From Metellina segmentata (lineage: Eukaryota > Arthropoda > Arachnida > Araneae > Tetragnathidae): a stretch of DNA of 64,000 nucleotides. Made by a program: the position numbers and the translations under genes. The stretch lies in assembly GCA_947359465.1 (NCBI GenBank), contig OX375880.1, positions 20,040,714 to 20,104,713 of the forward strand, in the 5' to 3' direction. Position 1 is the first letter of the stretch, and each line of letters starts with the position of its first letter. Of this stretch, positions 33,625 through 45,099 are shown one piece after another. The notes below the pieces were generated by a model that had not been told where the DNA came from, ran no database searches, and saw nothing but the letters and a program-made list of their open reading frames with translations.

Positions 33625-34015
33625 GGCCTGGTGCACACATCGGGTGTTTCAACGTGCGGCGCCGTTGCGGCATCGAAGCCCAACTATGCATGCATAACCG
33701 TGAAATGACGCACAAACTCATTTCGCGCCATTTGCGGTAAATATTCTATCGAAGAAAACGTGCTTATATCGCTTACTTGGTGCAAAAAAAGTATATTTTG
33801 AAGCAAAATAGAAGTTACCGGGCACACCCATTTATTAATTATTATTTATATTCCATTTGTTTGTGAAAACATGGTACTTCAGAACGGAGACTCATGTGCG
33901 GCGACCGTGCGGCGCCGTGGAGAACTGCGGTACAAATTGCATGCAAGTTGGACGTGCGTCGCCCCAGCGACGCTGGAGGCATGTGCGCACTGCTCCATTG
34001 GATCTAATGTACGGT
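33625..34015. mobile_element. Compact non-autonomous relative of the 28346-31537 element
   Basis: Starts GGCCTGGTGCACACATCGGG and continues with TTTCAACGTGCGGCGCCG, CCGTGAAATGACGCAC and CATTTCGCGCC, matching the right subterminal part of the larger copy in reverse. It then runs through CCATTTGTTTGTGAAAAC and AAATTGCATGCAAGTTGGACG, matching the left part. The far terminus (CCGGATGTGTGCACCGGGCC expected) is lost after about 34015. Confidence 0.75.
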
Positions 34016-34400
34016 CAACGGGGTCAATCGGTCAGGAGGGCTCGCATATGGGCAAGAAAATACAATTCAGAAAGCAAAATTCATAAAACTGGCGACGATG
34101 TCGAAAACACTTTTTCACAAAACAAATTAAAATTTAAAAATCCGTAAAATGTAATATTTTCTATGATGAAACCAATAAAAATGTAAAATAATTTATTCAT
34201 GTTTGTTTTTCCAAGGAGGACTATACTTGTTTTATTAAGTAATATTAAAGTTTGAATTATATTTCAATCAATTGCATTGATTTTTAATTTCATTTGTAGA
34301 ATTGTACATAGACAAATTGCATTTTGATTTTCCGGATCTTAAACCTGTACGTTACTAGTAACTATGTTTATTGACCAAATGTTTATTTTTATTTATTCAA
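34016..34400. other. Unique AT-rich DNA
   Basis: Nothing recognised. Confidence 0.4.
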
Positions 34401-35168
34401 CTAGGGGGCGTTTTCCTCAGCTCGCTATCGCTCGTCAACCCCCGATGATTGCTGCGCAATCATATTTAGTTCGCTTCGCGAACTATACTTTTCAACAATG
34501 AGGGGGAGGTTATTACTTCACAATTCATCCCCATTTGGAACGCTGCTGGATTGATCCCGGAGCTCTCGTTCAACGTTAATTGAAGGTTCCCTTCCCATTG
34601 CGATACTTATCGCATGCGCCCGAGTAACAGAAAATTTCCTACTTTTTTTGCGAGATTATCGGTTCTGTATATAAGCTCACATCAGTACTTTAGCTTTAGA
34701 AAACGTTCCAAAAATTATCTGTTAATACACGGAAATATAGTGAAAAAAAAGCATAATGTTTTAAAAGATGTCAAGAACAAAAGATGTCAATTTCCACATA
34801 AAAAAGGAAATATTTTAGCATATACTGCTAAAATTCAGAGGAAATCTCATCAGAGTTTTAAATGCTTTAGCTGATCCGTGTTGTTTGTTGTATAGTACTT
34901 CTTAATTTTTTTCATATTCGCCTGTTGCTATGGAAACAGCGACCGAATTTGCCGGTTCTTCTGAAAACATTTCAAACTTTCTAGCGCGTGCTCTCAAATT
35001 TTATGAATGAATTAACTAAAAAATATAACTGTGCTTATCGTCTGTGCGTGCTCCACATTAATTAGCCCGTTGAACCGCAAGACTCACTATCACGTGACTC
35101 GCTATCTACCCATCACAAAGCAAATAAACCTGAAAAAGACCGACACATTTATTTTTATAATATATAGA
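34401..35168 (-). mobile_element. Non-autonomous Helitron (gamma family)
   Basis: Minus strand: starts TCTATATATTATAAAAATAA (35168), ends GAAAACGCCCCCTAG (34401) before T, with AGTTCGCGAAGCGAACT and GGGGGTTGACGAGCGATAGC upstream of the end. Nearly collinear with the copy at 12128-14532 minus the nested Helitron, which makes it the empty-site reference. Confidence 0.87.
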
Positions 35169-35399
35169 AACTTTTTTTTACGTAAATGTCTTGTTTGTTA
35201 TACTTTATATTGTACTAGCCACTGCGTGGCTAGCCCGGCGTTGCCCGTGCTCATGGTGTTGGTTTGCTTCGCAAACCATACCACGGGCAACGCCGTGATG
35301 TAAGGTATTAATATGATGTAACATTTTCCGATGTTTTTAAATTCGTTGAAGATATATTGAATAAAAAAAAATTTTATTAAAAGAAAATTATATTTTTAG

Positions 35400-36540
35400 G
35401 TAGCAATTAAAAGTTGGCAATAAGCCTTGAACAGTATTGATGGTGTGTTTGAACAGAACCAAAATTGACCACCATACATGACACAGGTGGGTTTGGAATG
35501 ATTTAAGTAGATTAAAAAAAATATTGGATTGACTTTGGATGGTGGCAAATTTACCACCCAACATAACACTGGTGGCTTTACAAAGATTTCACTTTGTCTT
35601 TATGGATGTGCAGTTTGTTGGTGGCAATAAGCCTTTAAGGCATTGTTTTAGAAGTTTGGTGGAAATGTTGATGGTGGCTTGAAACAGATATTGTATTTAG
35701 ATCCCGACTTTACACTGCCAGTTTGGAGAAAGTTTGACAGTAGCAATAACATTGCATGTAAAATGCTGATAGTGGTTTGAAACACATTGAATGTAGTGTT
35801 GTTTTTTTGTTTCGATGATGGCAAATTTACCACCCAACAGACAGCGATGGCTTTGCACAGATTTGACAGTGGCTTTATGGATGTAGAGATTGGTGGTGGC
35901 AATAAACATTGAACAGTATTGTTGATGTGTTTGAACAGAAACAAAATTTACCACCCTTGATGAAACAGGTGGCTTTGTACAAATTTGGAGTTTGTTGGTG
36001 TGAATAAGCCTGAAACAGTATCGATTATGTATTTGAACAGAACCAAAATGTAAAAAATGAGTTACTGTTTTGACACAACATGACACGGGCATGTTACCAC
36101 CTGCATTTGACATGACATGGGTAGCCTTGGAGAGATTTGATGGTGCCTTTACGGATGGGCAGTTTGTTGGTGGCAATAAGCCTTGAAGGCGTTGTATTTG
36201 AAGTTAGCTGGAAATATTGATGGTAGCTTGCAAGAGATATTGCATTTAGAACCAGACTTGACACTGGTGGTTTGGAGAGATTTGACAGTGGCAATAAAAT
36301 TGCATGTAAAATGATGATAGTGGGTTGAAATGCAATGGATTTATTGATGTCTTTTTGTTTAGATGATGGCAAATTTACCACCCAACAGACACTGGTGGCT
36401 TTGCACAGATTTGACGTTGGCTTTATGGATGCACAATTGGTGGTGTTAATAAGCCTTGAACATTACTTTTTATGTGTTTGAAGAGAAGCAAAATGTACCA
36501 CCCTACATAGCTATTTCTATACTTTAAAAAAGTAAAGATT
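35400..36540. repeat. Long-period tandem repeat, about 275 bp
   Basis: Blocks such as GATGGCAAATTTACCACCCA recur at about 35540, 35816 and 36364, with GGTGGCAATAAGCCTTGAA and TTGAACAGAACCAAAAT blocks between, at a spacing of about 275 bp or twice that. The overlapping minus-strand open frames here come from this repetition. Confidence 0.75.
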
Positions 36541-36659
36541 GTTGGGTGCTTTCACCACCTTTGCCTCTATTGTTGAGGTATTGTTGTGTGCTTTGAACTT
36601 TATGGTTCGTGTTTTAAATTATGTTTATTGGTTGTCAGAAAAGTGGAGTTGTTGTGACT

Positions 36660-37440
36660 TCCAAAATGAGAATAATAAACCGTTAATATATGTTAAAAAA
36701 GGATTAAACCGTTAATATATAACTTTAACAACGATAGTTAGGATTACAAACTGACAATAAGAAACAAACAAATAATATTATGGTTTTAAAAAATCGCTGA
36801 AACAAACCAAAAATAGAAACCGTTATATAACTTTAAAAACGATAGTTAGGATTACAAAATGACAGTAAGAAACAAACAAATAATATTATGGTTTTAAGAA
36901 ATCGCTGAAACAAACCAAAATTAGAAACCGTTAATATACAACTTTAAAAACGATAGTTATGATTACAAAATGACAATAACAAACAAAGATATGGTTTAAA
37001 AATATTATGAAAAACACAAAAACAATAAAAAACGATAGTTAGGATTATATATAACTTTAAAAACGATAGTTAGGATTACAAAATGACAATAAGAAACAAA
37101 CAAATAATATAATAGTTTTAAAAAATCGCTGAAACAAACCAAAATTAGAAACCGTTAATATATAACTTTAAAAACGATAGTTAGGATTACAAAATGACAA
37201 TAACAAACAAAGATATGCCTTAAAAATATTAAGAAAAACACAAAAACAATAAGAAACAAAGGAAAAAGATCTACATAAGAATAAACCGTTAATAAAAAGT
37301 ATAGTTACGATTTCAAATTACAATAAGAAACAAAGGAAAAATGTAATTATGCTTGATGAAAAAAGTTATAAAAAAACATTAACAATAACAAACAAAGAAA
37401 AAAGAAAATTATGCTTTTAGAAAAGCATTAAAAACAATAC
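36660..37440. repeat. Tandem repeat, about 120-bp unit
   Basis: Repeated AAACCGTTAATATATAACTT, AAACGATAGTTAGGATTACA, AAATGACAATAAGAAACAAA and AAATCGCTGAAACAAACC blocks, about five to six copies with truncated units toward the right. Confidence 0.82.
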
Positions 37441-37783
37441 AAATTTAATAAAAATTGATTACCGTTTTACTGGCGTCAGCAGTGTGAATAGACGCATACT
37501 TAACAGTCACAATTTGAATCAGAGGCAAGACCGATTCAAGACTGTTGCCATTCAGAGGAAAACAAATAATAATTCAATATCGTATTAATTATTTAATAAT
37601 TAATAAAATTTTAATAAAATTTTCTAGATGAAATTTTAAAAATCGGGCTGGTATATAAAATTGCAAAAAAATTCGTACTACATGTGTGCCTAATTTCATT
37701 AGTGTGAATGCCATAAATTCGTCAGGGCACCCCGTATATACCCGACACACATAAACACAGAAACTTCATTTCATAATAGTAGA

Positions 37784-39570
37784 GAAGAGAAGAGATATGT
37801 CACTCTGATAAACCTATATAAAGTATGTTTAAAGATTAAAATTTGAAAAATCTTCCAAAAAAGTTAAAAATGTCTCTGTTTAAACATAAACAGTGTAAAA
37901 GGGACATGGGTGGAGTGGGGTAGAGGCCGTCATACCAACAGGCAACGGGAGCCACAGATTTATGTGATTCTCGGGCAGGGTCACTCAACGTAGAGTACCC
38001 GTACCCCTTGGGGTACGTGATAGTAATTTTGTGGTGCATACCAGAGAAGTGTTCAAAAGACCCTAGATCTAGTACAATCAGTCTTCCAAAAGAACTGCTA
38101 TTGCTTTAGCATTAGTATTACACTTAAAGCTATTTTGAAAATTTCTTTGCATATGCATATTGTGTCTAAAAAACCTTACCACAAAATACACTTATTCTGG
38201 AAATTTGCCCAATCCTGTTAAATAGCCTCAAGTAACGAAAGAAAAAACAGAATTCTTAGCAATTACAGAAAATGGAACTCGGTTCTTTTCCCCTTTCGAC
38301 CGATTGTCAATCTTATGTTCTCTAAATGTTGCATCTTTTTTTTTTTAATTGTTACAAAAAGTGGATGAAACAGTTTGTATTCCATTAAAGCCAAAACACA
38401 TGCAAAACAATTTTTATCCATGCTCAAAAAAGAATTCTCCATTTCGTTCTAACAAAAAAATACTTTCTTCTCAAATATCGTTTGATTGAGTTTTTTCTTT
38501 CGTTGGAACTTTTTTTGCGAATAAACAGCAGCCGATTTTTTTATGCGCATGCTCAGTCGGGCAAATATGAATCCAAATCACGCGATGCAAAAAAAAAAGG
38601 AAAATAATCCATATTTTCCAAATATGGATGATTGCATGTATACCACACAGGAAAGGAAGATAGATGCCTTCGAGAATTCTTCCCCGGTGCATTCGAAAAG
38701 AATGCGAAAATTCCATGGGCGGGAAAAAGGGCAGTTCTGTATATGTCCGGTGTTTTTCTGCTTCTAGTGTTGATCGATGAGATGAAAAAATATGTTAACG
38801 GTAAAGATTTTTTTCACGTGAAGTTGATCAATTTTTGCCCTTATTCCTCAATATAGTCTTCTTATTATAACAAAAACGAGAGCGAAAGTAATGAGACTTC
38901 TTCAGTAATAAAATAAAAGAGTGTGTAGAATAAAAAAAAATGCGAAATTCAGAATTTTTTTATAATTTTTAATTATTCTATACTGGCTGATACGGCAGCT
39001 AGTTTAATTAAAAGGCGTTAGTTGAAATTTAAATTATTTACTCTTGTGGTGTAATAATTAGTTTTCGGGCTTATGTTACATTGGAAAAGTAAAAGAATCT
39101 GCGATGATTAGAAATATGTGTAAGGAACTGAAGTAAACGTCGAAGCTTCGCTCTTGCTTTATACAAAATCTACAAGGATAGAAACTTCATTATAATATTA
39201 AAGTTAGAAATACTGAAGTGAGTTAATAATGCAGCTTGCTAAAATCTTTAATTAAACACTATTTCCTTGTTAAATTATATTTTATTATTTAAAGGCATTT
39301 TTCATTATTACATTTATTATTTTTCTGTGAATTTCGTTATTATATTTGGTTAGATTATTTTTAAATATTGCACTATTTTATTACATAAAATATTCAATAT
39401 TAATTCAAATTGAATTACTAATCATTGGCTTTTTCAATGCAAACAAACAAATCAGACGGAGGACTGATTTTGCTTTCAGTTATTCAAATGCTCTCGCATA
39501 TCAATATCAGGGTTGCCTTAAACTGCAGTTTATCCTCGTTTTGGCGACGTCTGATATTTTATTGGTATAT
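37784..39570. other. Unique DNA, nothing recognised
   Basis: No coding support. A short palindrome, GTACCCCTTGGGGTAC, is at about 38000-38016. The two overlapping plus-strand frames near 38.5-38.9 kb show no family motif. Confidence 0.4.
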
Positions 39571-39860
39571 TTCTTCATTAACGTCACACTGGAGCAACAC
39601 AACGGGATAATGATGACGATCCGGGTTCTATCCCCAAGGGACAACACTACATAATTTTGAAACACGGTCAGATGACGAGGACAATACCTGTGAGCTGGCA
39701 CCCCACTATCCAAACTTCCACACCACGCCAACGTGAGGACATTTGAGGTAACGACAGAATCAACGTGCGCCAGCCCCCTCTGTAAACGACGGTCTTTGAT
39801 TGGATTCGCAAACCTCTTGTTGCTAATCCGTTACTCTTCTATAACCGGCCTAACGCGACC
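39571..39860 (-). mobile_element. SINE-B
   Basis: 3' body (GGAGCAACACAACGGGATAA), shared body, core in reverse with ATCAACGTGCGCCAGCCCCC, AACGACGGTCTTTGATTGG and a head ending CGTTAGGCCGG. Head A box decayed. A 44-bp diverged direct repeat (CTCTCGYATAYCAATATYAG) lies on both sides, at about 39492 and 39946. Confidence 0.82.
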
Positions 39861-40023
39861 CAATTATGAGAGGGATTTGAGTGAACGAACAAATCGGGTC
39901 AGAAGACGAGGTTTTTACTTCCCGTGACCCAAATGGGGGGGGGGAGGCTCTCGTATACCAATATTAGGGGTTACCTAAAAATTCAGTTTAACGTCGTACC
40001 TTATAGAACCAGCTTTGAACAAT

Positions 40024-40211
40024 TAACTTGGGTTGGTGTGGAAGTTTGGAAAGTGGGGTGCCACCACATGTGTTGCTTCGTCATCTGACCGTGGTTCAAA
40101 ATTATGAGGTGTTGTCCTCTCGGATCTTTCCCTTAAGGGATTGATCCCGGACCGTCGTCAATAGCCCGTTGTGTTGCTCTAGTACGATGTTAACAAAAAT
40201 TACCATTACCA
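40024..40211 (+). mobile_element. 5'-truncated SINE-A with target duplication
   Basis: Begins inside the core at TTGGGTTGGTGTGGAAGTTT and runs to a TTACCATTACCA tail. The 9-bp duplication TTGAACAAT flanks it (40015-40023, 40212-40220). The next Helitron begins exactly at the last base of the right duplication. Confidence 0.88.
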
Positions 40212-40219
40212 TTGAACAA

Positions 40220-40865
40220 TCTATATATATATTTCTCTTACGTGGCACACAAAAATGACGTTATTTGTTACCGCGTTTTGGCAACATTGTGCGATTGTTT
40301 GTTTACTAGGAGCCTCGCGCCTCATTTGAATCTATAGCGTTATCGGATGAAATTTTATTGAAAAAAATGAATTTTAGACGAGCTGTTGCGGTTTGTAATA
40401 GAAATCTAAGAAAGCGGAGGATCTTTTCAGGGCTATTTAAAAAACGGCCCTTTTCAAGGCTAACAATTATAGTACAAGACGCATGCACTACAACTTTCGA
40501 CAACAAACTCAGTCAAAAAGTGTATGGGTGGCTCGAGTACTGGGGAAATGTACACTCAAACAACATGCTGGGTATTCAATTTCCAAAGCAGCGTTCACAT
40601 TGCGAGTAAAAATTTGCTCAAAGTTTTCATTTAAATTCTGATTCCAGAGGTACTGTATATATCTTTTATGTAATACAACAAATTTAGATTTGAAAAAAAA
40701 ATTTTTTTGGAATATCTTATTTTGTAATCAATCCCTTCTACTAGGACACGTGTCTTCATTGATGCGAGCGAAGCGAGCATAGGTTCGAGCAGCGAACCAA
40801 TGAGAATTGCGAAGCAATCCTCCGGGAGTTGGCGAGCGTTAGCGAGCAGGGGGCGGGCCCCCTAG
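40220..40865 (+). mobile_element. Helitron (epsilon), first of a head-to-tail pair
   Basis: Starts TCTATATATATATTTCTC after A and ends GGGGGCGGGCCCCCTAG. The next copy starts directly at the following base. Collinear with 18636-19276, with no replicase. Confidence 0.88.
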
Positions 40866-41655
40866 TCTATATATATAATTCTCTTACGTGGCACGCAAAA
40901 AATACGTTATTTGTAATCGCGTTTTGGCAACATTGTACGAATGTTTGTTTATCGCGAAGTCTCGCGCATTGATTGAATTTATAGCGTTATCGAATGAAAT
41001 TTTATTGGGAAAAAAAAGGAAATTTTTTAATGAGCTGTTGCAGTTAGTGGTGGAATGGTCATTCACGGTAAGACGTTTGTCGCCAAATCAAGATGGCGGC
41101 CGAATTCTGTAACAGCAGATAGGGTTGCCATAACAAAAACGGCAGATGTGAAGAAAATCAGCAAAAGAAGGTTACCATATTTGGCGACAAATCGCCTTCT
41201 TACCGTGAACGACCACTCCACCCAGTTAGTTTATAAACGGTCCTTTTCAGGGCCAACAATTATAGTTCAACAAGACGCTTGCACTACAACTTTCGGCAAC
41301 AAACTCAATGAAAAAGTGTGGGTCGTTTGAGTGCTGGGAAAATGTACACACAAACAACATGCTGGATATTCAATTTCCAAAGCAAAGCTCACATTTCGAG
41401 TCAAAATTTGCACAAAGTTTTCATTTGAATTCTGATTTTAGAGATACTGTATATATTTTTTCTGTAATAAAGCAAATTTAGATTTGAAAAACATTTTTTT
41501 GGTAACATATTTTGTAAACAATCCCTTCTGCTAGGACACATGTTTTCATTGAGGCGAGCGAAGCGAGCATAGGTTCGCGCAGCGAACCAATGAGGATTGC
41601 GAAGCAATCCTCCGGGGGTTGGCGAGCGTTTGCGAGCAGGGGGCAGGCCCCCTAG
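40866..41655 (+). mobile_element. Helitron (epsilon), second of the pair, with MITE insertion
   Basis: Starts TCTATATATATAATTCTC immediately after the CTAG of the upstream copy and ends GGGGGCAGGCCCCCTAG before T. A 174-bp MITE (41049-41222) interrupts it. Confidence 0.88.
41049..41222. mobile_element. MITE with long inverted repeats and 8-bp target duplication
   Basis: Ends GGTGGAATGGTCATTCACGG and its complement CCGTGAACGACCACTCCACC, with TTTGTCGCCAAAT-type subterminal pairing. 8-bp duplication CAGTTAGT at 41041-41048 and 41223-41230, in Helitron sequence. A second copy lies at 52167. Confidence 0.88.
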
Positions 41656-41757
41656 TTAACTAATATTTCCGATTCTGCATTTCATCTCTGGAAATTCTAT
41701 TGGCTGACGTACGGAAATCTAATAGGAAAAACAAAGTTGGCTTGACGATACATAATT

Positions 41758-42046
41758 TGGTAATGGTAATTTTTAGTTAACGTCGTACTAGAGCAACACA
41801 ACGGGCTATTGACGACAGTACGGGATCAATCCCCTGAGGAAATCGGAAAGATCCGAGGACAATACCACGTCGCTTTGAACCACGGTCAGATGACGAGGCA
41901 ACACCTGAAGTGTGGCACCCCACTCTCCAAATTTCCACATCACCCCAACGTGAGGTATTTCGGCCACAACAGATTTAAGGTGCACCAGCCACCTCTGCAT
42001 CATACGCTCACAAACATACTTGCACTAACTCGTATTTGAACCAGGA
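41758..42046 (-). mobile_element. SINE-A, head truncated
   Basis: GGTAATGGTAATTTTTAG tail, 3' body with a small insertion (GAGGAAATCGG), core and the 3' end of the head, stopping at TTTGAACCAGGAAG before the A box. No clear target duplication. Confidence 0.85.
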
Positions 42047-42254
42047 AGGATATAACGATAGGAATACGTCCAGGAAGCACAAAAACACTACCACCGCATA
42101 CATTTTTTTTGACAGAAAATGCCCATGATACAAAACTGTTTTATGCTCGTGATATTTAAATTCCCTCAAGCGATATAAATTTACAACATATCTAAGTGAC
42201 GTTACATTTTTTCTATGTATAATTAATGGGTTGGAATTCCATACTTATCCAAGA

Positions 42255-42335
42255 ATGAATTGGCTTGGTGTGGAAGTTTGGAGATTGGGGTGCCAGCTCA
42301 GGTGCGACTTCGCCATTTTACCGTGGTTCAAAAAT
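42255..42335 (+). mobile_element. SINE core fragment
   Basis: TTGGTGTGGAAGTTTGGAG, TGCCAGCTCAGGTG and CCGTGGTTCAAAAATACG, with no head and no tail. It faces the next SINE. Confidence 0.75.
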
Positions 42336-42380
42336 ACGTAATTGTAATTTTGATAATTATTAGTTAACGTCGTACTAGAG

Positions 42381-44573
42381 CAGGGGTAGCCAACCTTTTA
42401 CATACCATGCTCCAATTTTTTTCACATACGAGTTCAGATGCGCCATACATTTTAATAAAAGTATGTTTATCGACATAATTAACACTTTTAACGATTTATC
42501 TATATTGTAGATATGCAAAACAATGTCTATTACAGAGAATTCTTCAAATTTGAATCAGTCTTTCGCGACCTCGTTTTCTTTTTAATAAATTTCATGAATG
42601 AAAATGCTTGATCACATCTGTATGTCGTTCCAACACAACATATATAACTTTTTGCAAAATTTCTTAGTTCCGGAGAGTGTTTACTGTGCAATGAACGACA
42701 GAAATTAATCACGTAAGAAGCATTTTTATCTTAATAATAAAGCTCATGAAACTTCAATTTCAATAATGAATTTGTTTTTAAATCAATCAATAAGTACCTT
42801 TGTATGTTACTAGGTATCTTCATTACGTTTTGTTCACTAAGTGAAAATGCTTTATTAATGCGAGTATGTAGTTTTCTGTAGCCAAATCAAGAAAACGACA
42901 TTCAAATGACCCTTGTAATAACTAATTTTAATATATTTGGTCAAATTGTTATTATCTGCAACACATCCCCTCTGCTCTTTCAACTGTGGAAATTGACTCA
43001 AATCCTGATTTTCTAACTGAGAGATGAACAGATTTATTGTCATTTTAAATGAATTAATGCTATTTACTAAGCTAGAAAATAATTTCTTCTTGCCTTGTAG
43101 CTTCGCATTTATATAATTGAGATGGCTAGTACATCAACTAAAAATGCCAATTCAAATAGCCAGTTGTCATCAAATAATAGGGTTCTTTCATCAGGAAAGT
43201 TCAATTTTCTGTTCTCAAAAATTAAAAAAAAAAAAAAATTTAATTTGAAAAATCTATTTAGAACCTGTCCTCTAGAAAGCCAGCGCAGCTCACAATAAAG
43301 AAAAGGTTCACCATATTCCAAATCTAATAACTCAATATTCTCTGAATTCTCGGCTGTTTAATGCTCTTGTTCTAATTTTAATCACACATTTCACAACCGG
43401 TAACAAAACATGCTGCATATTTTTTTAAATTTTACACAATGTGCCTCTTGGTGTATAATACACTGATATTTTAGTGCAGTACGATTTAAACAAATTTCCA
43501 AGCAAAGTTGTAGTGCCATTTACGGCGTACCGGCAATACATATACTGATTAGTACAATAATCTAATTTAGATTTTCTTGGCATGATTTTACATTTTAAAT
43601 ATCTCTGATCCTCTTGTTTCATCATGCAATAACTCCAAACTGGCAAGTTCTTCAAATACATTAAAATTATAATCAATTCCTATTACAATATGCTTATAAC
43701 TGGACTACATCAAATATGTCCATTGATTCATCCAAAGCTAGAGAAAAGTCTTCCAGTTGTTGAAATACATCCAGAGAGAGTTCCACGATACATCTCGCAT
43801 TAGTCTGCCTTGGTATAGCAATTTCGTCGGATTTCTTTTTGATACCTTTATAACCAAGATTTGCGTGCAAATATTTGGAAACAAGGCTTCTCCGTCAGAA
43901 TAAGCTTTTTAAGGCAATGCTAAAGCAATTTCATAGGACGCTTCTGTCACCGCCTCGTCTTCACAACTTACATTAGCAAAATTATTTTTTTTTGTCTTCT
44001 GATTTCTTCCTTTTTTTTAGTCACATATTCTTTACGTAACTCCGACCCGAAAACAAGTTTAATTTTTCCTTCTATGTTAGCCCGATGCTGTGTTTTATAG
44101 TGTTTATTAAGATCATGTCTATTATGTGAAAGAGTAGTTTCACAAACAATGCAAAAAACGATTTTCCTGAAGGACTTGCTGTAAATAACTCATTTTCTTT
44201 CTGTTCGTTAAATTCACATTTTCCCTCATACTTTTTGCGCTTCTTTTGTTCATTTTCTTTCGCCCATGGATAGATAACAGGAATGTAAAAAAAAAACATT
44301 AAAAAGTACAAAAAATCTTGAAAAAGAACAAAGAGATCACAAGCACGTCGTATTACACAGAATATAAATTGCAAACTCAAAAAATTGCGACGAAATGACG
44401 AGTAAGAAAGCTCTATGAATTGAACTGAGAGTACTATGGTGTTGAAAATATGAAGATATTTTCAGTTATGGCGCCTACTTCAAAAGAATAAGGAGGCACA
44501 ATAATGCAATGCGCCACTTGTAATCATCCAATGCGCCAAGTTTGGCGCATGCGCCACAGGTTGGCCACCCCTG
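42381..44573 (-). mobile_element. hAT element with decayed transposase
   Basis: Inverted termini CAGGGGTAGCCAACCTTTT and ACAGGTTGGCCACCCCTG, with perfect 8-bp duplications TACTAGAG (42373-42380, 44574-44581). Length is 2193 bp, plausible for a whole autonomous hAT now degenerate. Subterminal ATGCGCCA repeats occur at both ends. Confidence 0.92.
42530..44380 (-). pseudogene. hAT (BED-finger type) transposase remnant
   Basis: The N-terminal part near 44250-44060 gives, across frame changes, TTLSHNRHDLNKHYKTQHR, the His end of a BED zinc finger. Middle pieces at 43676-43109 and 43043-42855 are broken. The C-terminal part at 42620-42530 reads QAFSFMKFIKKKTRSRKTD and SNLKN, the hAT dimerisation motif. 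Several frameshifts and stops make it non-functional. A transposase of this class would bind the CAGGGGTAGCC ends. Confidence 0.78.
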
Positions 44574-44742
44574 TACTAGAGCAACACAACGGGCTATTGA
44601 CGACGGTCCGGGATCAATCCCTTAAGGGAAAGAACCGAGGACAACATCTCGTAATTTTGAACCACGGTCGAATTACGAGATCTACACTCGAGTTGTCACC
44701 CCACTCTCCAAACTTCCACACCATTCAATGGCAAGAACACAT

Positions 44743-44822
44743 TCCATAAGGGATTGATCCCGGACCTTCGTCAAAAGCCCGTTTTGATGCTCTGTACGAC
44801 GTTAACGAAAATACAACCTACC
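44743..44822 (+). mobile_element. SINE 3'-end fragment
   Basis: AAGGGATTGATCCCGGACC, AAAAGCCCGTTTTGATGCT and GTACGACGTTAACG followed by AACCTACCTATC tail. Confidence 0.8.
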
Positions 44823-44825
44823 TAT

Positions 44826-45098
44826 CTCATAATTTTGAAAGGTTGCGAGTTCGAATTTAAAAAAAAAGGCCTCAGCGTACGACGGCGATTGGTGCACGTT
44901 AAATCTGTCGTGATCTCAAATATCCCCACGTTGACTTGGTGTGGAAGTATGGAGAGTGGGGTACCAGTTCAAGTGTGACCTCGTCATCAGTGTCGTTCAA
45001 AATTACGACGCTTTGTTCTTTGATCTCTCCACTCGGGATTGATCCCGGAACATCGCCAATTGCCCATTGTGTTGTATTCAGTGCGATGTTAATATTGG
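44826..45098 (+). mobile_element. SINE-B, head partial
   Basis: B box GAGTTCGAATTT remnant, ACGACGGCGATTGGTGCACG, core TTAAATCTGTCGTG, CCCCACGTTGACTTGGTG, body and GTGCGATGTTAAT tail. The A box region is lost. Confidence 0.8.
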
Positions 45099-45099
45099 C

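Larger units (their letters stand above)
35215..37783 (-). mobile_element. Alpha-family Helitron carrying tandem repeats
   Basis: Minus strand: starts TCTACTATTATGAAATGAAG (37783), ends with the hairpin GCCACGCAGTGGC and TAG (CTAG at 35215-35218) before T. The 3' region also has inverted copies of ACGGGCAACGCCG around GGTTTGCGAAGCAAACC. Most of the interior is two tandem arrays (about 35.4-36.5 and 36.66-37.44 kb). No replicase. Confidence 0.82.
42350..44742 (-). mobile_element. SINE split by a hAT insertion
   Basis: The 3' end lies at about 42350-42380 (TTAGTTAACGTCGTACTAGAG) and the rest at 44574-44742 (TACTAGAGCAACACAACGGG onward). The TACTAGAG octamer is duplicated on both sides of the hAT at 42381-44573, so the SINE was present first. 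Confidence 0.9.

Noticed and set aside
35648..36381. Three overlapping minus-strand frames with Pro/Ser/Asn-rich repeats
   Set aside because: Created by the 275-bp tandem repeat inside a Helitron. Repeated peptide blocks follow the DNA period.
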